The notes: generated by a model not told the origin, from the sequence alone. 64,000 nucleotides of DNA from Chamaelirium japonicum (GCA_947650365.1 OX393549.1:83824362-83888361), one strand, 5' to 3'. Positions 32,134-41,304 are shown, counted from the first letter of the stretch. Program-made: numbers and translations.

Positions 32134-34517
32134 TCTCTTTCTCTCCTGAGATCTTGATCGACGGCTAAATCTATCCCTTGCCTTTTTGTCCTTGTCAGCT
32201 TGTGAACGACCATAGCATGTTACATAGATTTGTATTGATTGTCATCCTGCTATTGTTTCTTAACAAAAAGCTTACATGAGAAAAAACTTAACATACGGAG
32301 GAATTCTTTGTATGAAAATTATAGATTATTTTCCTAAACATCTAGTTCAAATTATTAATATCTTGTTTATTTGGATACATGTTTCCCAAAGTCACCTATA
32401 CAGCACATTTCTTTCAATTCCTCCAGATATATTGCTACCCAAAAGCCTATCATATGTATTTTTCCAGCTTCCAATTCTGGCACAGTTTCATGATTTATTT
32501 TCCTTAAGAGTGGCCTAATTCCTTCCTTCCTCCTTTTGTCCTCCAATGAATCTGAAGCATGGTTGCGTAAGTATGGTGTGCCTAATTCATGGAACATCTT
32601 GATTACTCTGAACTTAATTTTTAATCATCTGATTTGCCAAATGTTTCCCATTTCTTTCAAATCATATTTAGTTGACTGCCAATTGTCATATTGACCAAGT
32701 TGCCCTGCTGATCTTACGAGATATTCTTTGAAGTTATATAATTCCTAATCCTAATATGTTTCAGTTTTCAGTTTCTCATTGATTGAATTCTGCTACGTCG
32801 ACATTTTGTTTCTCATAAAATGATGGTTCTATTGTATGTGGTGTGTCCACTTGGAAATGAATTCGTCGCTACTCCCTCTTTTGTTTTGGCTGTATAATAT
32901 TGCACGTAGCGAACACTAATTTGACAGTGATTTATGACCTTTCCTTCTTGAGAGAAAAATTTAATGGTCTTGCGTTGTATCAGCTTATCCTGATGCAAGA
33001 TAAGATTGAAGAGAAACAGCAGCTTGTTTCAGATTTACAGCAGAAGTCTCAGGTAACTTTGTTCTGATTCATTAACATGTGTATTGATCTTCAATCATGT
33101 TCTCTGTTAGCCTTTAAAATATTCTTCGATCCATTGTGGCCTCTGCACTCATAAATATATGAAGTAGTCTGTTATAAAATCAGCCCATTCAACTTAATGT
33201 CATATGGTTTTCTTCTCTAAGCAATTTGGCTTTACAAGTTCAGAAATTGGAGGATGAATTAGCTGATGCGAGGAAGCTCTCTACTCAACGCGAATTAACG
33301 CTAACCAAGGTGAAAACAATGGTATTATGTTAGTTGCAGTTTCAAAGTTTGACTGGATTGTTGGCTAAAACCTTCGGATATTGAATAATGATTTTTTTTG
33401 GTTGCAACCTTACCTGTTGCAGCTCCATAGATGTTTCCTGCAAACACACGAGTATACTGAAAGGCTCAAAAGATCTGAACAGGAGCTCCAGGTTAGTCTC
33501 CCCCACTCTACTAAATTACACTAGAACCTGGAAAAGTTGGTGTTGTTAGTTACAAGGGGTGGACATGGGCCGGGCTTGGGCCTAGCAAATACATATTTTT
33601 GAATAGGCCTGAACTGAATGCCTGGCCCGATATAGTATAAAATGAGGCCCGTGGGCTGGCCCATGACAAGTGGCTTTGAGTAGCTGTTGTCTGGGTTTAA
33701 TCGTCGTTGTCGATGTGATAGATGCATGGATAGTTACCACAAATGATGTTAGCAACATTTCCAACTCATTCTCGTAATGCAAATGTTTGTACCAATCATT
33801 CTCATGAGAATTGCGTCATGCATAGAATTGAAACATGATGCATAAAGCTGCAACCCTGTAGTTTGGTGGTGTGCTTAAACCTGAACATAAATCCCATCAG
33901 AGTTTATAGAATCCTTCAAACATTGGAGTCAACACCAAAGAGAAATTTTAATGCCCATCAATGGCAATTTTGGAAATGTTTGCACTGGCTTCCACAGATT
34001 GACTCAAAGACGAGTACTTTGCGAGTAGAATTAGGAACTTTCTCGTCTCTTTGATGCGGCTTGTATTAGGGTTATGGATTTTCATTATCATTGTGCTTGG
34101 TAGAATTAGAGAAGCTTTCTCTTCTTCCTTAAGCATCTTTTTTGTTGGTGGATTCTGAGGAAACCCTAGTGGGTGTTAGGGCATACCTCATCTCTTTGGT
34201 GGATTCTTAAGAGAACCTTGGTAGATTCCGAGGCGTTAACGTGGGGAGGGCATCGCTTCACATCGTGCTTCAGCCTATGTAAGATTGTGCATGCAATCGT
34301 GCATTAAAGAATAATTTTGGTTATATTACAAGTACACGCTGCTTTTAATAAAAAGAAGACCTTCGGCATATCATCCATGCGTGTGTGTAAAAAGTGCACT
34401 CATCCGATACCATCACCTTCCTCGCAGTTGCTCGTTGATGCGGAAATGGATAAAGCTGATGCAGCTGAGGATGCAAGCACAAGAAATGGTTCGGCGTATA
34501 CAAATGGCCAGGTATGA
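12806..34517 (+). CDS. RRM-type RNA-binding protein with Asp/Arg-rich and coiled-coil regions (nine coding exons)
   Basis: Exons at 12806-12916, 19817-19915, 20060-20520, 27125-27191, 27305-27358, 32984-33052, 33244-33309, 33423-33491 and 34428-34511 splice with GT-AG borders and correct phase into about 361 residues. Residues about 8-82 form one RRM: RNP2 is IYVGGI and RNP1 is KCYCFVTF. Residues about 85-222 are highly charged, rich in Asp-Arg/Lys and Arg-Glu repeats like splicing-associated proteins. Residues about 247-332 (exons 5-8) are heptad-like and predicted coiled coil. The likely role is a nuclear RNA-binding protein in mRNA processing; this is inferred from domains, and I cannot name the gene. 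RNP1 has Cys where Gly is usual. Introns 1, 3 and 5 are 6.9, 6.6 and 5.6 kb and full of repeats. The last exon either reads into a GTATGA stop at 34517 or splices to a tiny exon. Confidence 0.88.
12917..14309 (+). other. Intron 1, first part: no recognised element
   Basis: A-T-rich intron sequence. A purine-rich block at 13550-14060 with many stop codons looks like decayed repeat DNA, but I found no terminal repeats or coding motif to classify it. Confidence 0.5.
14310..15529. mobile_element. Possible non-autonomous hAT-like element in intron 1
   Basis: The left end reads gtgggggtgaaacgggtc and the right end, reversed, reads taggtgcggcaatggagcc. Both edges have internal gggtcgg/acccaacccg subterminal repeats, the usual layout of plant Ac/Ds-like short elements. 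No clean 8-bp duplication was found and there is no transposase. Confidence 0.35.
15530..17600 (+). other. Intron 1, middle part: no recognised element
   Basis: Unique-looking A-T-rich intron sequence. No ORF over 60 codons and no repeat structure seen. Confidence 0.5.
17640..17763. repeat. Imperfect tandem repeat, two units of about 60-64 bp
   Basis: Both units contain atgatcactcat, catgcttgtt, tgggcc and aagtgatcca. Copies differ at several places and by a short indel, so the duplication is older than the exact one that follows. Confidence 0.75.
17792..17989. repeat. Exact 99-bp tandem duplication in intron 1
   Basis: Positions 17792-17890 and 17891-17989 are identical base for base, starting taactcatttaatagc and ending ctagaactaa. 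No substitutions or indels separate them. Confidence 0.97.
17990..19816 (+). other. Intron 1, last part: no recognised element
   Basis: A-T-rich intron sequence. Exon 2 is preceded by tttccgactgcag, a good acceptor. Confidence 0.5.
19817..19915 (+). CDS. RRM gene exon 2
   Basis: 33 codons in phase 0, IINDREVGGKCYCFVTFTNP and following, ending AATGGCAGG before gtatgt. Carries RNP1 and the third and fourth RRM structural elements. Confidence 0.9.
20060..20520 (+). CDS. RRM gene exon 3 (Asp/Arg-rich)
   Basis: 461 nt, beginning TIGGRVVRVNEVRTRGG after a cgattag acceptor and ending in a split Gly codon before gtaagc. After the RRM end it encodes the charged region, including DRDKDKDKDRERD and many RD/RE dipeptides. 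This is the largest exon. Confidence 0.9.
20521..24142 (+). other. Intron 3, first part: mostly unclassified
   Basis: 3.6 kb of A-T-rich sequence. A run of 20 or more A at about 22918-22939 after an A/T-rich 3-prime-like stretch could mark the tail of a SINE or LINE, but nothing upstream of it is recognisable. No coding motif seen. Confidence 0.45.
24434..24893 (+). repeat. 5-prime LTR of the small LTR element
   Basis: Shares aaaaataggattaaattt, gatttgattagattcaaacc and catttaaaggc-type blocks with 26483-26933. A ctatttaaagg at about 24670 could be its TATA element. Confidence 0.7.
26483..26933 (+). repeat. 3-prime LTR of the small LTR element
   Basis: Partner of 24434-24893, preceded by a purine tract. 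Confidence 0.7.
27125..27191 (+). CDS. RRM gene exon 4
   Basis: 67 nt after a tcaacag acceptor. It completes the split Gly codon and encodes ARVKDRQSRELSSNSSDDYH CQ, ending before gtaata. Ser-rich link between the charged region and the coiled coil. Confidence 0.88.
27305..27358 (+). CDS. RRM gene exon 5 (coiled coil)
   Basis: 18 codons in phase 0, VKKQLELALHMREELQKE, between ggttag and gtggtc. Start of the coiled coil. Confidence 0.88.
27359..30659 (+). other. Intron 5, first part: no recognised element
   Basis: 3.3 kb of A-T-rich intron sequence with no ORF worth keeping and no terminal repeats that I could pair. Confidence 0.45.
30660..31454. mobile_element. Probable non-autonomous hAT-like element in intron 5
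   Basis: The left end ctaggcctgtcaattaggcc is mirrored at the right end by cggcccgttgactgtcgtaatgg. Both sides carry many subterminal ggcccggg/cccggcc motifs, as in Ac/Ds-like short elements. No transposase, and no convincing 8-bp duplication. Confidence 0.5.
31455..32983 (+). other. Intron 5, last part, with a CT microsatellite
   Basis: Includes a (CT)n run at about 32095-32130 and a GC-rich gcctacggcggcg/gcctttggcggccg patch at 31900-31960. Otherwise unclassified. Exon 6 follows ttgtatcag. Confidence 0.5.
32984..33052 (+). CDS. RRM gene exon 6 (coiled coil)
   Basis: 23 codons in phase 0, LILMQDKIEEKQQLVSDLQQ and KSQ, ending before gtaact. Confidence 0.88.
33244..33309 (+). CDS. RRM gene exon 7 (coiled coil)
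   Basis: 22 codons, KLEDELADARKLSTQRELTL and TK. The acceptor ttcag at 33243 is chosen because it alone keeps phase 0; the alternative AGs at 33221 and 33238 lead to early stops. Ends before gtgaaa. Confidence 0.82.
33423..33491 (+). CDS. RRM gene exon 8 (coiled coil)
   Basis: 23 codons in phase 0, LHRCFLQTHEYTERLKRSEQ and ELQ, between gttgcag and gttagt. Confidence 0.88.
33492..34427 (+). other. Intron 8, with a possible hAT-like scrap
   Basis: At 33546-33665 the sequence aggggtggacatgggccggg and following resembles one end of an Ac/Ds-like short element, with no opposite end found. The remainder is unclassified. Confidence 0.35.
34428..34517 (+). CDS. RRM gene exon 9 (terminal coding exon as read)
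   Basis: 28 codons after cctcgcag, LLVDAEMDKADAAEDASTRN and GSAYTNGQ, then CAG-GTATGA. If the gt is not used as a donor, Val and a TGA stop end the protein at 34517. If it is used, a ttttgtag acceptor at 34627 would add TAC AGA CTG CAT and stop at 34663. Sequence alone does not decide. Confidence 0.7.
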   Translation: MLVDAEMDKADAAEDASTRNGSAYTNGQV

Positions 34518-35040
34518 AATTCTGGGGCAGTTGGCGGTTTTATCGTAAACCCTGCTGAAGGGTTGTTTAGCGAACGGAACTTCGCTGTTATTCTACTGTT
34601 GGCTGACTGTTTTGCTTAATTTTGTAGTACAGACTGCATCTCTATTGTGAAACATTCTCATGAAGTCTAAGTATTGTCTATACTCTGAATCTTGGAAGCA
34701 ACAAGTTCCGTTTACATCCGAAAGAAACCCCCTTGCCTCCTTGTTCATGTATAAATTGTGAGTAACAGGATCGAACGAGTTCCCGACAGGCGGAGGAATG
34801 AGAAGATCTGATGGTTATCCATTGTTTGTTATGGATCAGTTCATAATTCCATGTCACTCCTTTTGTATGTTGAACAAAGAATCTCCCACTGGATGATGTT
34901 GGTGGTCAGTTGCTTTGGTTCATGAAATTGTTGCTCCCCAGATAATTCTGGGCTAGCTCAAACCTTGTTATAAGAAAGGTAGTTGATCCATGATTTTCTT
35001 AGCAAAAAGGAAGTTGGGAAGCTATTAGGGTTTTGCAGCG
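34518..35040 (+). other. Probable 3-prime UTR and intergenic spacer
   Basis: About 520 bp between the RRM gene stop and the BAHD relic. T-rich stretches at 34600-34880 fit a 3-prime UTR, but no polyadenylation signal is certain. ttttgcag at 35028-35035 directly precedes the BAHD homology and might be a splice acceptor or chance. Confidence 0.45.
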
Positions 35041-36480
35041 GTGGCGGGCAGCGTGACATTCCGATGCAAGCAAACTGTGACCGGTAGCAGAGTAGTTCAG
35101 CCTGGGAAATCCTACGGCTTTTCGGTTCTTGATCGCGTGATGGAGCACGATGTCCTTCGCATCGTCTGCTACTACCAGTTTTCATCAGAGAGAGGCATCG
35201 GTGGTGCAGCGATGCTCGAGGTGACAGAATCGTTGGCTGAGGCGCTCTCTAGTTTTCCGATCGCAACCGGGAGGTTGCAGAGGTCGGTGGAGGGGCGGCG
35301 CTGGGTGGTCAAGTTTAACAATGCAGGGGTTCGAGTGATTGAAGCGAGTGCGAGGGGGAGTGTGGAGGAGTGGCTGCGGACGGCCAACAGGGAGCAGGAT
35401 CAGGAGCTGAAGCTGACCCATTGGGAAGAGATTTATGACAAACCATCCTTCTGGTCCACCTTCTATGTTAAGGTATAAGACACTCCAAGACAACTGCAGG
35501 CTGCCTTTGGGATTGCAGAACCAATTCTTCTCTCTGATCCCCCTTTTGCTGCAGATCACCGAGTTCGAGGGAGGCGGGATCGCGATTGGATTGCGCTGCG
35601 CTCATTTGCTTGCGGATGCTGCGTCCGCCACCGCCATGATCAAGGCTTGGGACGATGTTCATCTCTGAGGGAACATGGTCTCCCCTCCCTACTTTCACCC
35701 ATTGCCCCCGAGAAGGTTCTGCAACCCACCCACCGATCGCTGCGCTGATCTAATCAACCACTACAAATCCGCCGCTGAGAAACAGCCACATGGTCTCGAG
35801 CTCGAACCCTGAAAACTACGCGACCGTCACCTTTTCCTTCGGTGATCAGATGGTAAAGCGGTGCATGGCCGAGGCCGGTGGTGGAGGGACGAACCTCACG
35901 CCCTTTGAGGCACTCGCCGCGCAGTTTTGGCTGAACATTAGCAGGGTGAAGGAACGGGCTCCTCAGCATGTCCATATTCCCCAACATGAGGAAGGTGTTA
36001 GGGTTGAGCAGAGAGTTCTTCGGTAATGCTATGGTTTTTGGCGAAGTCCATGGGGCGGGAATTGAGGGGGAGAGCCTGGGCCAAGCTGCTAAGGCTGGTG
36101 GCAATGTACTAAGAAGGGGTGATGGATTTGATCCAGTGGCTGAAGACCAACAAACTCCGGTGCCGGACCGACCTCAACCTACGGTCCTCGGCTTGTTTGC
36201 GCCGATTGGGAGGGGTATGCTTGTTTGCGCCGATTGGGAGGGGTTGGGCGCGTACGAGGCCGAGTTCGAGGCCGGCGTTGCTCCGGTTTGCGTGTTGGAT
36301 GGAGTGATTGGTGGGCAGGTTTTGATACTTCCTCCCCCTCAAGGCCATGGGTCAGTGAGTAGGGTGGCCATGGTGACACTCCCCAGGGACCAAGTGAAGG
36401 GACTCTGTGAGGTGGTTCTGATCCTTCGTTTCTCTCCATCCATCCTCATGGGGGGCTTAGGGAGCAAGAGATTGGGGTAG
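35041..36480 (+). pseudogene. BAHD acyltransferase pseudogene, CER2/CER26-like
   Basis: The protein pieces match plant HXXXD (BAHD) acyltransferases, closest to the ECERIFERUM2-like group tied to very-long-chain fatty acid elongation for cuticular wax (family knowledge). Part 1 (35041-35472) has VTFRCKQTV, VQPGKSYGFSVLDRVMEHD, FPIATGRLQR, GSVEEWLRTANRE and SFWSTFYVK. An 82-bp GT-AG intron (35473-35554) leads to ITEFEGGGIAIGLRCAHLLADA, where HLLAD is the HXXXD motif. Later pieces include LTPFEALAAQFWLNISRVKE, LGLSREFFGNAMVFGEVHG and VIGGQVLILPPPQGHGS. The expected start Met is GTG at 35041; a TGA follows DDVHL at 35666-35668; the frame then shifts about four times between 35780 and 36240. Not functional as read, unless the sequence contains errors. 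Confidence 0.85.
35473..35554 (+). other. Short intron of the BAHD relic
   Basis: gtataag to tgctgcag, 82 bp, joining phase 0 to phase 0. Its retained borders show that this is a decayed genomic gene, not a processed copy. Confidence 0.75.
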
Positions 36481-36835
36481 AGTTGGTAGTGTATGTCCTA
36501 TAATTTCAATGCAAGGTTATGGAGATATTGTTGGTGGTGTTATGATGTCATGTTGTCATAGTTACATATTATCCGGAAGCCTTGATGTGCGTGAGGCTCG
36601 ATGAGCCTCTTTCCCCTTCGCCCTAGTTTAGTGTTTCGACAATCGCCCTCTTGGTCTCCTTGGTTGCTGCTGGTGGCACCGGGAAGGCTAGGAATTCGGT
36701 GGATCTGCTCCCTTGGGTTCTCTTTCTCTTTGGAGGTCATCGCGTAGTCCGGAACAAGCTTGTTTGCACGTTTTTTCTCTCATGGCATATTGAATTTGTC
36801 AAAAAGTGTGATACTCCAGGAATTCATCACTGATG
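36481..36835. other. Intergenic, nothing recognised
   Basis: About 350 bp without ORFs of interest or repeats. Confidence 0.5.
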
Positions 36836-37175
36836 GCATTCATTCTATTATGTCACTTATGACATAACTTGTATATGTCACAGGTGACATAATTTATATT
36901 ATGTCACTGATGACATAACATCTATTATGTCACTAATAATATAACTTCTATTTGTCACTGGTGACATAGCTCAAGCTTATATGTCACTGGTCACTGATGA
37001 CGTAACTTCTATATGCCACTAATGACATAACTTCTATTATGTCACTGATGACATAGCTTTTATTATGTCACCGATGACAAAGCTTCTATATGTCGCTAAT
37101 GATATAGATTCTATTATGCGATGTCATAATTTCTATGTCACTAGTGACATAGCTCAAGCTTATATGTCATTAGTA
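36836..37175. repeat. Minisatellite of tatgtcactgatgacataac units
   Basis: About ten imperfect units of 30-36 bp, each holding a short inverted motif (tgtcac-tga-gaca). Related units occur singly at about 63515-63555 beside the TA array. Confidence 0.85.
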
Positions 37176-37195
37176 ATGCCCGTGCCTATCGGCAC

Positions 37196-37385
37196 ACAAA
37201 AGATTTCGAGGGCGGGGATAATATTTTGAGGAAGTGATAATATTTCAAAGGTGGCAATAAAATATTTTGAGAGCGGCGATAATATTTCGAGGGAGATAAC
37301 AATATTTAGAGGGTGATAACAATATTTCATAAGCGATGATAATATTTTGAGTACGGTGACAATATTTTGTGAGTGATGATAATGC
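37196..37385. repeat. Minisatellite of gataatattttgag units
   Basis: About seven imperfect units of 25-30 bp containing (g/c)ataatatttt/c-gagg-g. It follows the preceding array after a short cccgtgcctatcggcac segment. Confidence 0.75.
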
Positions 37386-37520
37386 TCGTGTTTGTCGGCA
37401 CTCGAACGAGGTGTCAAATTTCGTTCGACAGCACCCATAATCGGTTGGGGTTCAGAACCCATATTCGACTGGAGAGCCAACAATTGACGAAAACAACATT
37501 ATATGTCGAAGACCCTCACA

Positions 37521-38368
37521 TTCGGAAGAAGTGTGCACATTCCGAACAACTTCCGTCGTTGGCGACAAAATACAATAAATTCGAGTAGGGCAATAAAAAA
37601 TCAGCTGCGGTATCAACATTCCATTAGGATGAACTGGATGCAGTTTACGCAACATGGGGGGATTTATAACAGGGATAGCAAATCCCTTTTATTTATTTTC
37701 TCACAAAACAGAGGACATAGGGGAAAGGATTCTGTGATCTCAGACGGCAGACTATGGTCGCCAGAGCAGACGGTGGGCCGTCGGTTGAGATGCCACTCAC
37801 TCAGCCGTTAGTCGGGATGCCAGACGGCGGATCGTGGCTTCCGGAGCAACCGGCTAAAAAGTACCAGGTCGCTCCCGACCTCAAAAAAAGAAAACAAAAT
37901 CATAAATAAATAGCTCTCATAAACGAATTAATATAAAAAATCAGTGGTGAATCATGTTCGGAAGAAGTGCGTACATTCCGAACAACAACTTCTGCCTTTG
38001 GCGACAAAATACAATAAATTCGGGCTGGGCAATAAAAAATCAGTTGCGGTGTCAACATTCCATTAGGATGAATTGGATGCAGTTTACACAACATGGCGGG
38101 ATTTATAACAGGGATAGCAAATCCCTCTCATTTATTTTCTCACAAAACAGAGGACATAGGGGAAAGGATTCTGCGATCTCAGACAGCGGGCCGTGGCCAC
38201 CGATGCCACTCACTCGGTCGTCGGTCGGATGCCAGACGGCGGGCCATGGCTTCTGGAGCACCCGGCTGAAAAGTACCAAGTCGCTCCCGGCCTCAAAAAA
38301 AGAAAAGAAAATCATAAATAAACAGCTTTCATGAATAGATTAATGCAAAAAATCAGAGGTGAATCCCG
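37521..38368. repeat. Large tandem duplication, unit about 435 bp
   Basis: Unit 1 (37521-37955) and unit 2 (37956-about 38368) both start ttcggaagaagtg and share acaaaatacaataaattcg, tccattaggatgaa, tttataacagggatagcaaa, caaaacagaggacatagggg and a ccagacggcgg region, and end aaaaaatcag(t/a)ggtgaatc. They differ by scattered substitutions and small indels. The similar ORFs in each unit are a consequence of the duplication and have no known domain. Confidence 0.85.
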
Positions 38369-38764
38369 TATAAATAGAACACATATTTGAAGATCCCCAT
38401 CTCTTTTGGACGATGTGGCAGACCACGATTGGGTCATAACAAAGTGAAGCAAAGTAATCGGGCAGCAAAAATAAGTTCGGATCTCCTCCAGTCGGTGGGC
38501 CCAAGTCGGTGGGCCCGACGCACATCACAGGCACACATAGTCGGCCGGAGTACGATTCACTTCTGGGCCAACTGCCATCATGCGGCTGTCATGCGCAAGG
38601 GCCCAACGACTGGGGTCGATCGATTAGAGGACCCCTTGCCCCCATATCTCTGTCCCATCGTCTGCCCCCCAAGTCACAGTCGTTCGAAGCAGCCATAGCC
38701 GACCAGTGTATCGCACCCATCCCCAACTGGCAGGCAAAGAAATGGGTCTGATTGGCTCAGCGAC
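38369..38764. other. Intergenic, nothing recognised
   Basis: About 400 bp. It has a short doublet of agtcggtgggccc at about 38491-38520. It ends at the target site gcgac of the large element. Confidence 0.45.
38760..38764. repeat. Target-site duplication GCGAC (left, large element)
   Basis: GCGAC before the LTR start; GCGAT at 62968-62972 after the other LTR, four of five bases equal. Confidence 0.7.
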
Positions 38765-39734
38765 TGTAGTCGCAGAAAAAAGATGCGGGTCGTCTTTATT
38801 GCGAACACACGAGATTACAAGAGTGGCCGGGACTCGGGGGCTCGGGGGTGGCGAGTCTGGGTGCGGCGAGTGTTGATCAGGAGATTTGTGGGAGAGATCC
38901 TCTGGAGGGTCCCTTTGATCCGCGTCTCCATGTGGTATTCGTGCGAGAGCTCTGAAGGGGTTGCCCAGGACAGAGGTCTTTACAGGGTGAGGGTTTTTTG
39001 AGAAGCTAAGGAGTGTCCGCCGTGGCTTTTGTCCCTTCCGTGCTTCGCGCTTTCTCGACTAGGGGGTCTTCGGCTTCTTCCCTCGGTCTTCGTGTCTTCC
39101 TCGATCCTTGCTTGACCTCAGCGTCCTTGATCGTCGGTTCGTGGCGTCGATCGTGCTCTTGGCGTCGGCTTTGGCTTCAACTTTCGGCTTGGGCTTGGCC
39201 TTGGCGTGGCTCGGGCTTTGGCTTTGCTTTGGCGCTTGCGCTTGGACGTAGACGGGGGGAGACTTGCGATGCTTTCGTTCTTCCGGACTTCGTGTCGTAT
39301 CGGCTAGAACATGCGGTGCTTTTGCTCGTGACCGGCGTAGTCACTTGGCTTTGGCACTTGCGTTGCTTTGGCGCGGGCTTTGCTAGGGCTTTTGCTTTGG
39401 CTTCTTGCGTAGGCTTTGGCTTTGGCGTCGACTCGGTCTTCTCCTCGAACGACAGTGACAACGTCTTCAATGCTTCAGGCTTCTTCGATGGTTTAGGTGT
39501 CGGCTAGACTTTCCTTCTTCTCCGGGCTTCTTTGGCGTGATCGGAGTCGAAGGGTACCTTCGAAGATGACGGGGGTAGCACCGATCTCTGTGCGACGGTT
39601 GTAGCGTCGGCTTTGCTTTGAAGACGACGGGTGTAGCGACGCCTCAGGGAGTCCTCTCCAAGCTTTCTTCTTCGCGGATGGAGCGGGTGTTTGTCGAAGG
39701 CGACGGGGTGATGACGCTTCATTCCTTTTCTCCG

Positions 39735-40425
39735 GGCTTTGGAGCTTGATCGGAGTTGAAGGTTTGTTGGAGCCGACGAGGTAGTGCCGCTCCGAGCTTC
39801 TTCTCCGGCCTTTGCTTCTGGCATCTTCGGAGTTGAAGGGTCTTCTTCTCCAAGCTTTCTTCTTCGTGCACGGAGTCGAAGGTTTGATCTTCTTGTGCAA
39901 TGGTCTTCACGTTGATGAGGGCTTTCAGTGGACTAAGCCGGTCTCGAAGGGATAGGCTTGCCCGTGCCTCGTAAAGCCTTGGGTCGATGAAGAAGCGCCT
40001 CCTCTTCTGGAGAGCTCCCTCACTTCGTCTTCAGCTTGCGATTTTTTCGACCTTGCGACGGTTGTGGCGTCGGCTTCTTCTCCGGGCGTATTTGGCATAA
40101 TCGGAGTTGAAGGCTTTGTTGAAGATGACGGGTGTAGCGCCGCTTCGGGTCTTCTTCTCCGGGCTTTTGGGCTTGATCGGAGTCGAAGGCTTGTTGGAGA
40201 CGACGGGGTAGTGCCGCTCCGATCTTCTTCTCTGGCCTTTGCTTCTGGCGTCTTCGGAGTCGAAGGGTTCTTCTTCTCCGAGCTTTCTTCTTCGTGCACG
40301 GAGTCGAAGGCTTGATCTTCTTGTGCAAGGGTCTTCACTTTGATGAGGGCTTTCAATGGACTAAGCCGGTCCCGAAGGGATAGGCTTGCCCATGCCTCGT
40401 GAAGCCTTGGGTCGATGAAAGGCGC
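39735..40425. repeat. Internal duplication within the LTR, period about 429 bp
   Basis: Blocks gatgagggctttca(g/a)tgg, aagccggt and gggataggcttgccc recur at about 39903 and 40332. In the other LTR they recur at about 61596 and 62025, the same spacing. Confidence 0.8.
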
Positions 40426-40491
40426 GTCTCCTCTTCTGTAGAGCTTCTTCGCTTCTTGCTATCCGACCTTTTGAGCCTTCCCCCTCACCCT

Positions 40492-40501
40492 CTATTTATA
40501 G
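40492..40501 (-). promoter_or_regulatory. Candidate TATA box in the 3-prime LTR
   Basis: CTATAAATAG on the minus strand; the equivalent site in the 5-prime LTR is 62181-62190. Confidence 0.45.
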
Positions 40502-40974
40502 GTGAAGGGGGAGGGGAGAGATATGGGAAGTTTATTTGAATCCCTTTAATATCTCTTCTATAACTACCCAAGATTTATTCATCCATTGATGAGGGGAATA
40601 AACCCTTTATTTGCTTTCCTTTTCTGGCGTAGTAGTTATGGCTCAATCTTCTTTGAATTTATTTGAATCTTGCACATAAAGTCGATGGCGACCCGGCTTC
40701 GTTTCTTGTCCGTCGGATCGAGGGATCGGCGCAGATCCACATTTACGTAGACGTCATACGCAACCTCCCCCCGCGCATGGCGGTATTTGTTTCCTTTTTT
40801 TGTCTTTTCTTTCCTTTTCTTTTCTTTCTTTTCTTTCCTTTTCTTTCCTTTTCTTTCTTTCTTTTCTTTCCTTTTCTTTTCTTTCATAGCCGGCCACCCC
40901 ATGAGGGGTTTGGTCTCTAGTAGGGGGCCAGGTGGGCCCCACTTGAGGATGGGCCCCTTAGGCCCCTTGTTGGG

Positions 40975-41270
40975 CGCGAGTCGGGTCCGGGTGCATGTCG
41001 GGTTTGATTCCGAGTCGGTGCATGCGAGTCGGGTCCGGGTCCGAGTGCGTGTCGGGTTTGCCTCCGCATAGGTGCATGCGAGTCGGGTCCGGGTCCGAGT
41101 GCGTGTCGGGTCTGCCTCCGCATAGGTGTATGCGAGTTGAGTTCGGGTCCGGGTCCGGGTCCGAGTGCGTGTCGGGTTTGCATCCGTATTGGTGCACGCA
41201 AGTCAGGTCCGGGTCTGAGTGCTTGTCGGGTTTGCCTCCGGATAGGTGCATGCGAGTCGGGTTCGGGTTA
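40975..41270. repeat. Minisatellite of 54-60-bp units (gggtccgagtgcgtgtcggg)
   Basis: Five to six units with gcatgcgagtcgggtccggg, tgcgtgtcgggtttgcctcc and cataggtgcatgc. Repeated in the partner LTR at about 62655-62945 with slightly different unit composition. Confidence 0.9.
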
Positions 41271-41291
41271 GACACAATTTATGTGTCTACA

Positions 41292-41304
41292 AATGCCCCC
41301 TCAA
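41292..41304 (-). other. Polypurine tract of the large element
   Basis: On the minus strand TTGAGGGGGCATT sits directly before the 3-prime LTR. Confidence 0.7.

Larger units (their letters stand above)
38765..41291 (-). repeat. 3-prime LTR of the large gypsy-type element
   Basis: TGTAGTCG at the left and gtgtctaca at the right. It contains a 429-bp internal duplication (blocks around 39903 and 40332), a CTTTT-rich tract at about 40785-40885 and a 54-60-bp minisatellite at 40975-41270. All three also occur in the partner LTR, so they predate the insertion. Confidence 0.88.

Noticed and set aside
35041-35478. Reading the first BAHD piece as an intact small gene
   Set aside because: It starts at GTG rather than ATG, and its end is a splice donor followed by the next conserved block after an 82-bp intron.
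39013-39507. ORFs within the LTR, repeated at 60694-61188
   Set aside because: LTR sequence with short internal repeats; both strands open; no domain.
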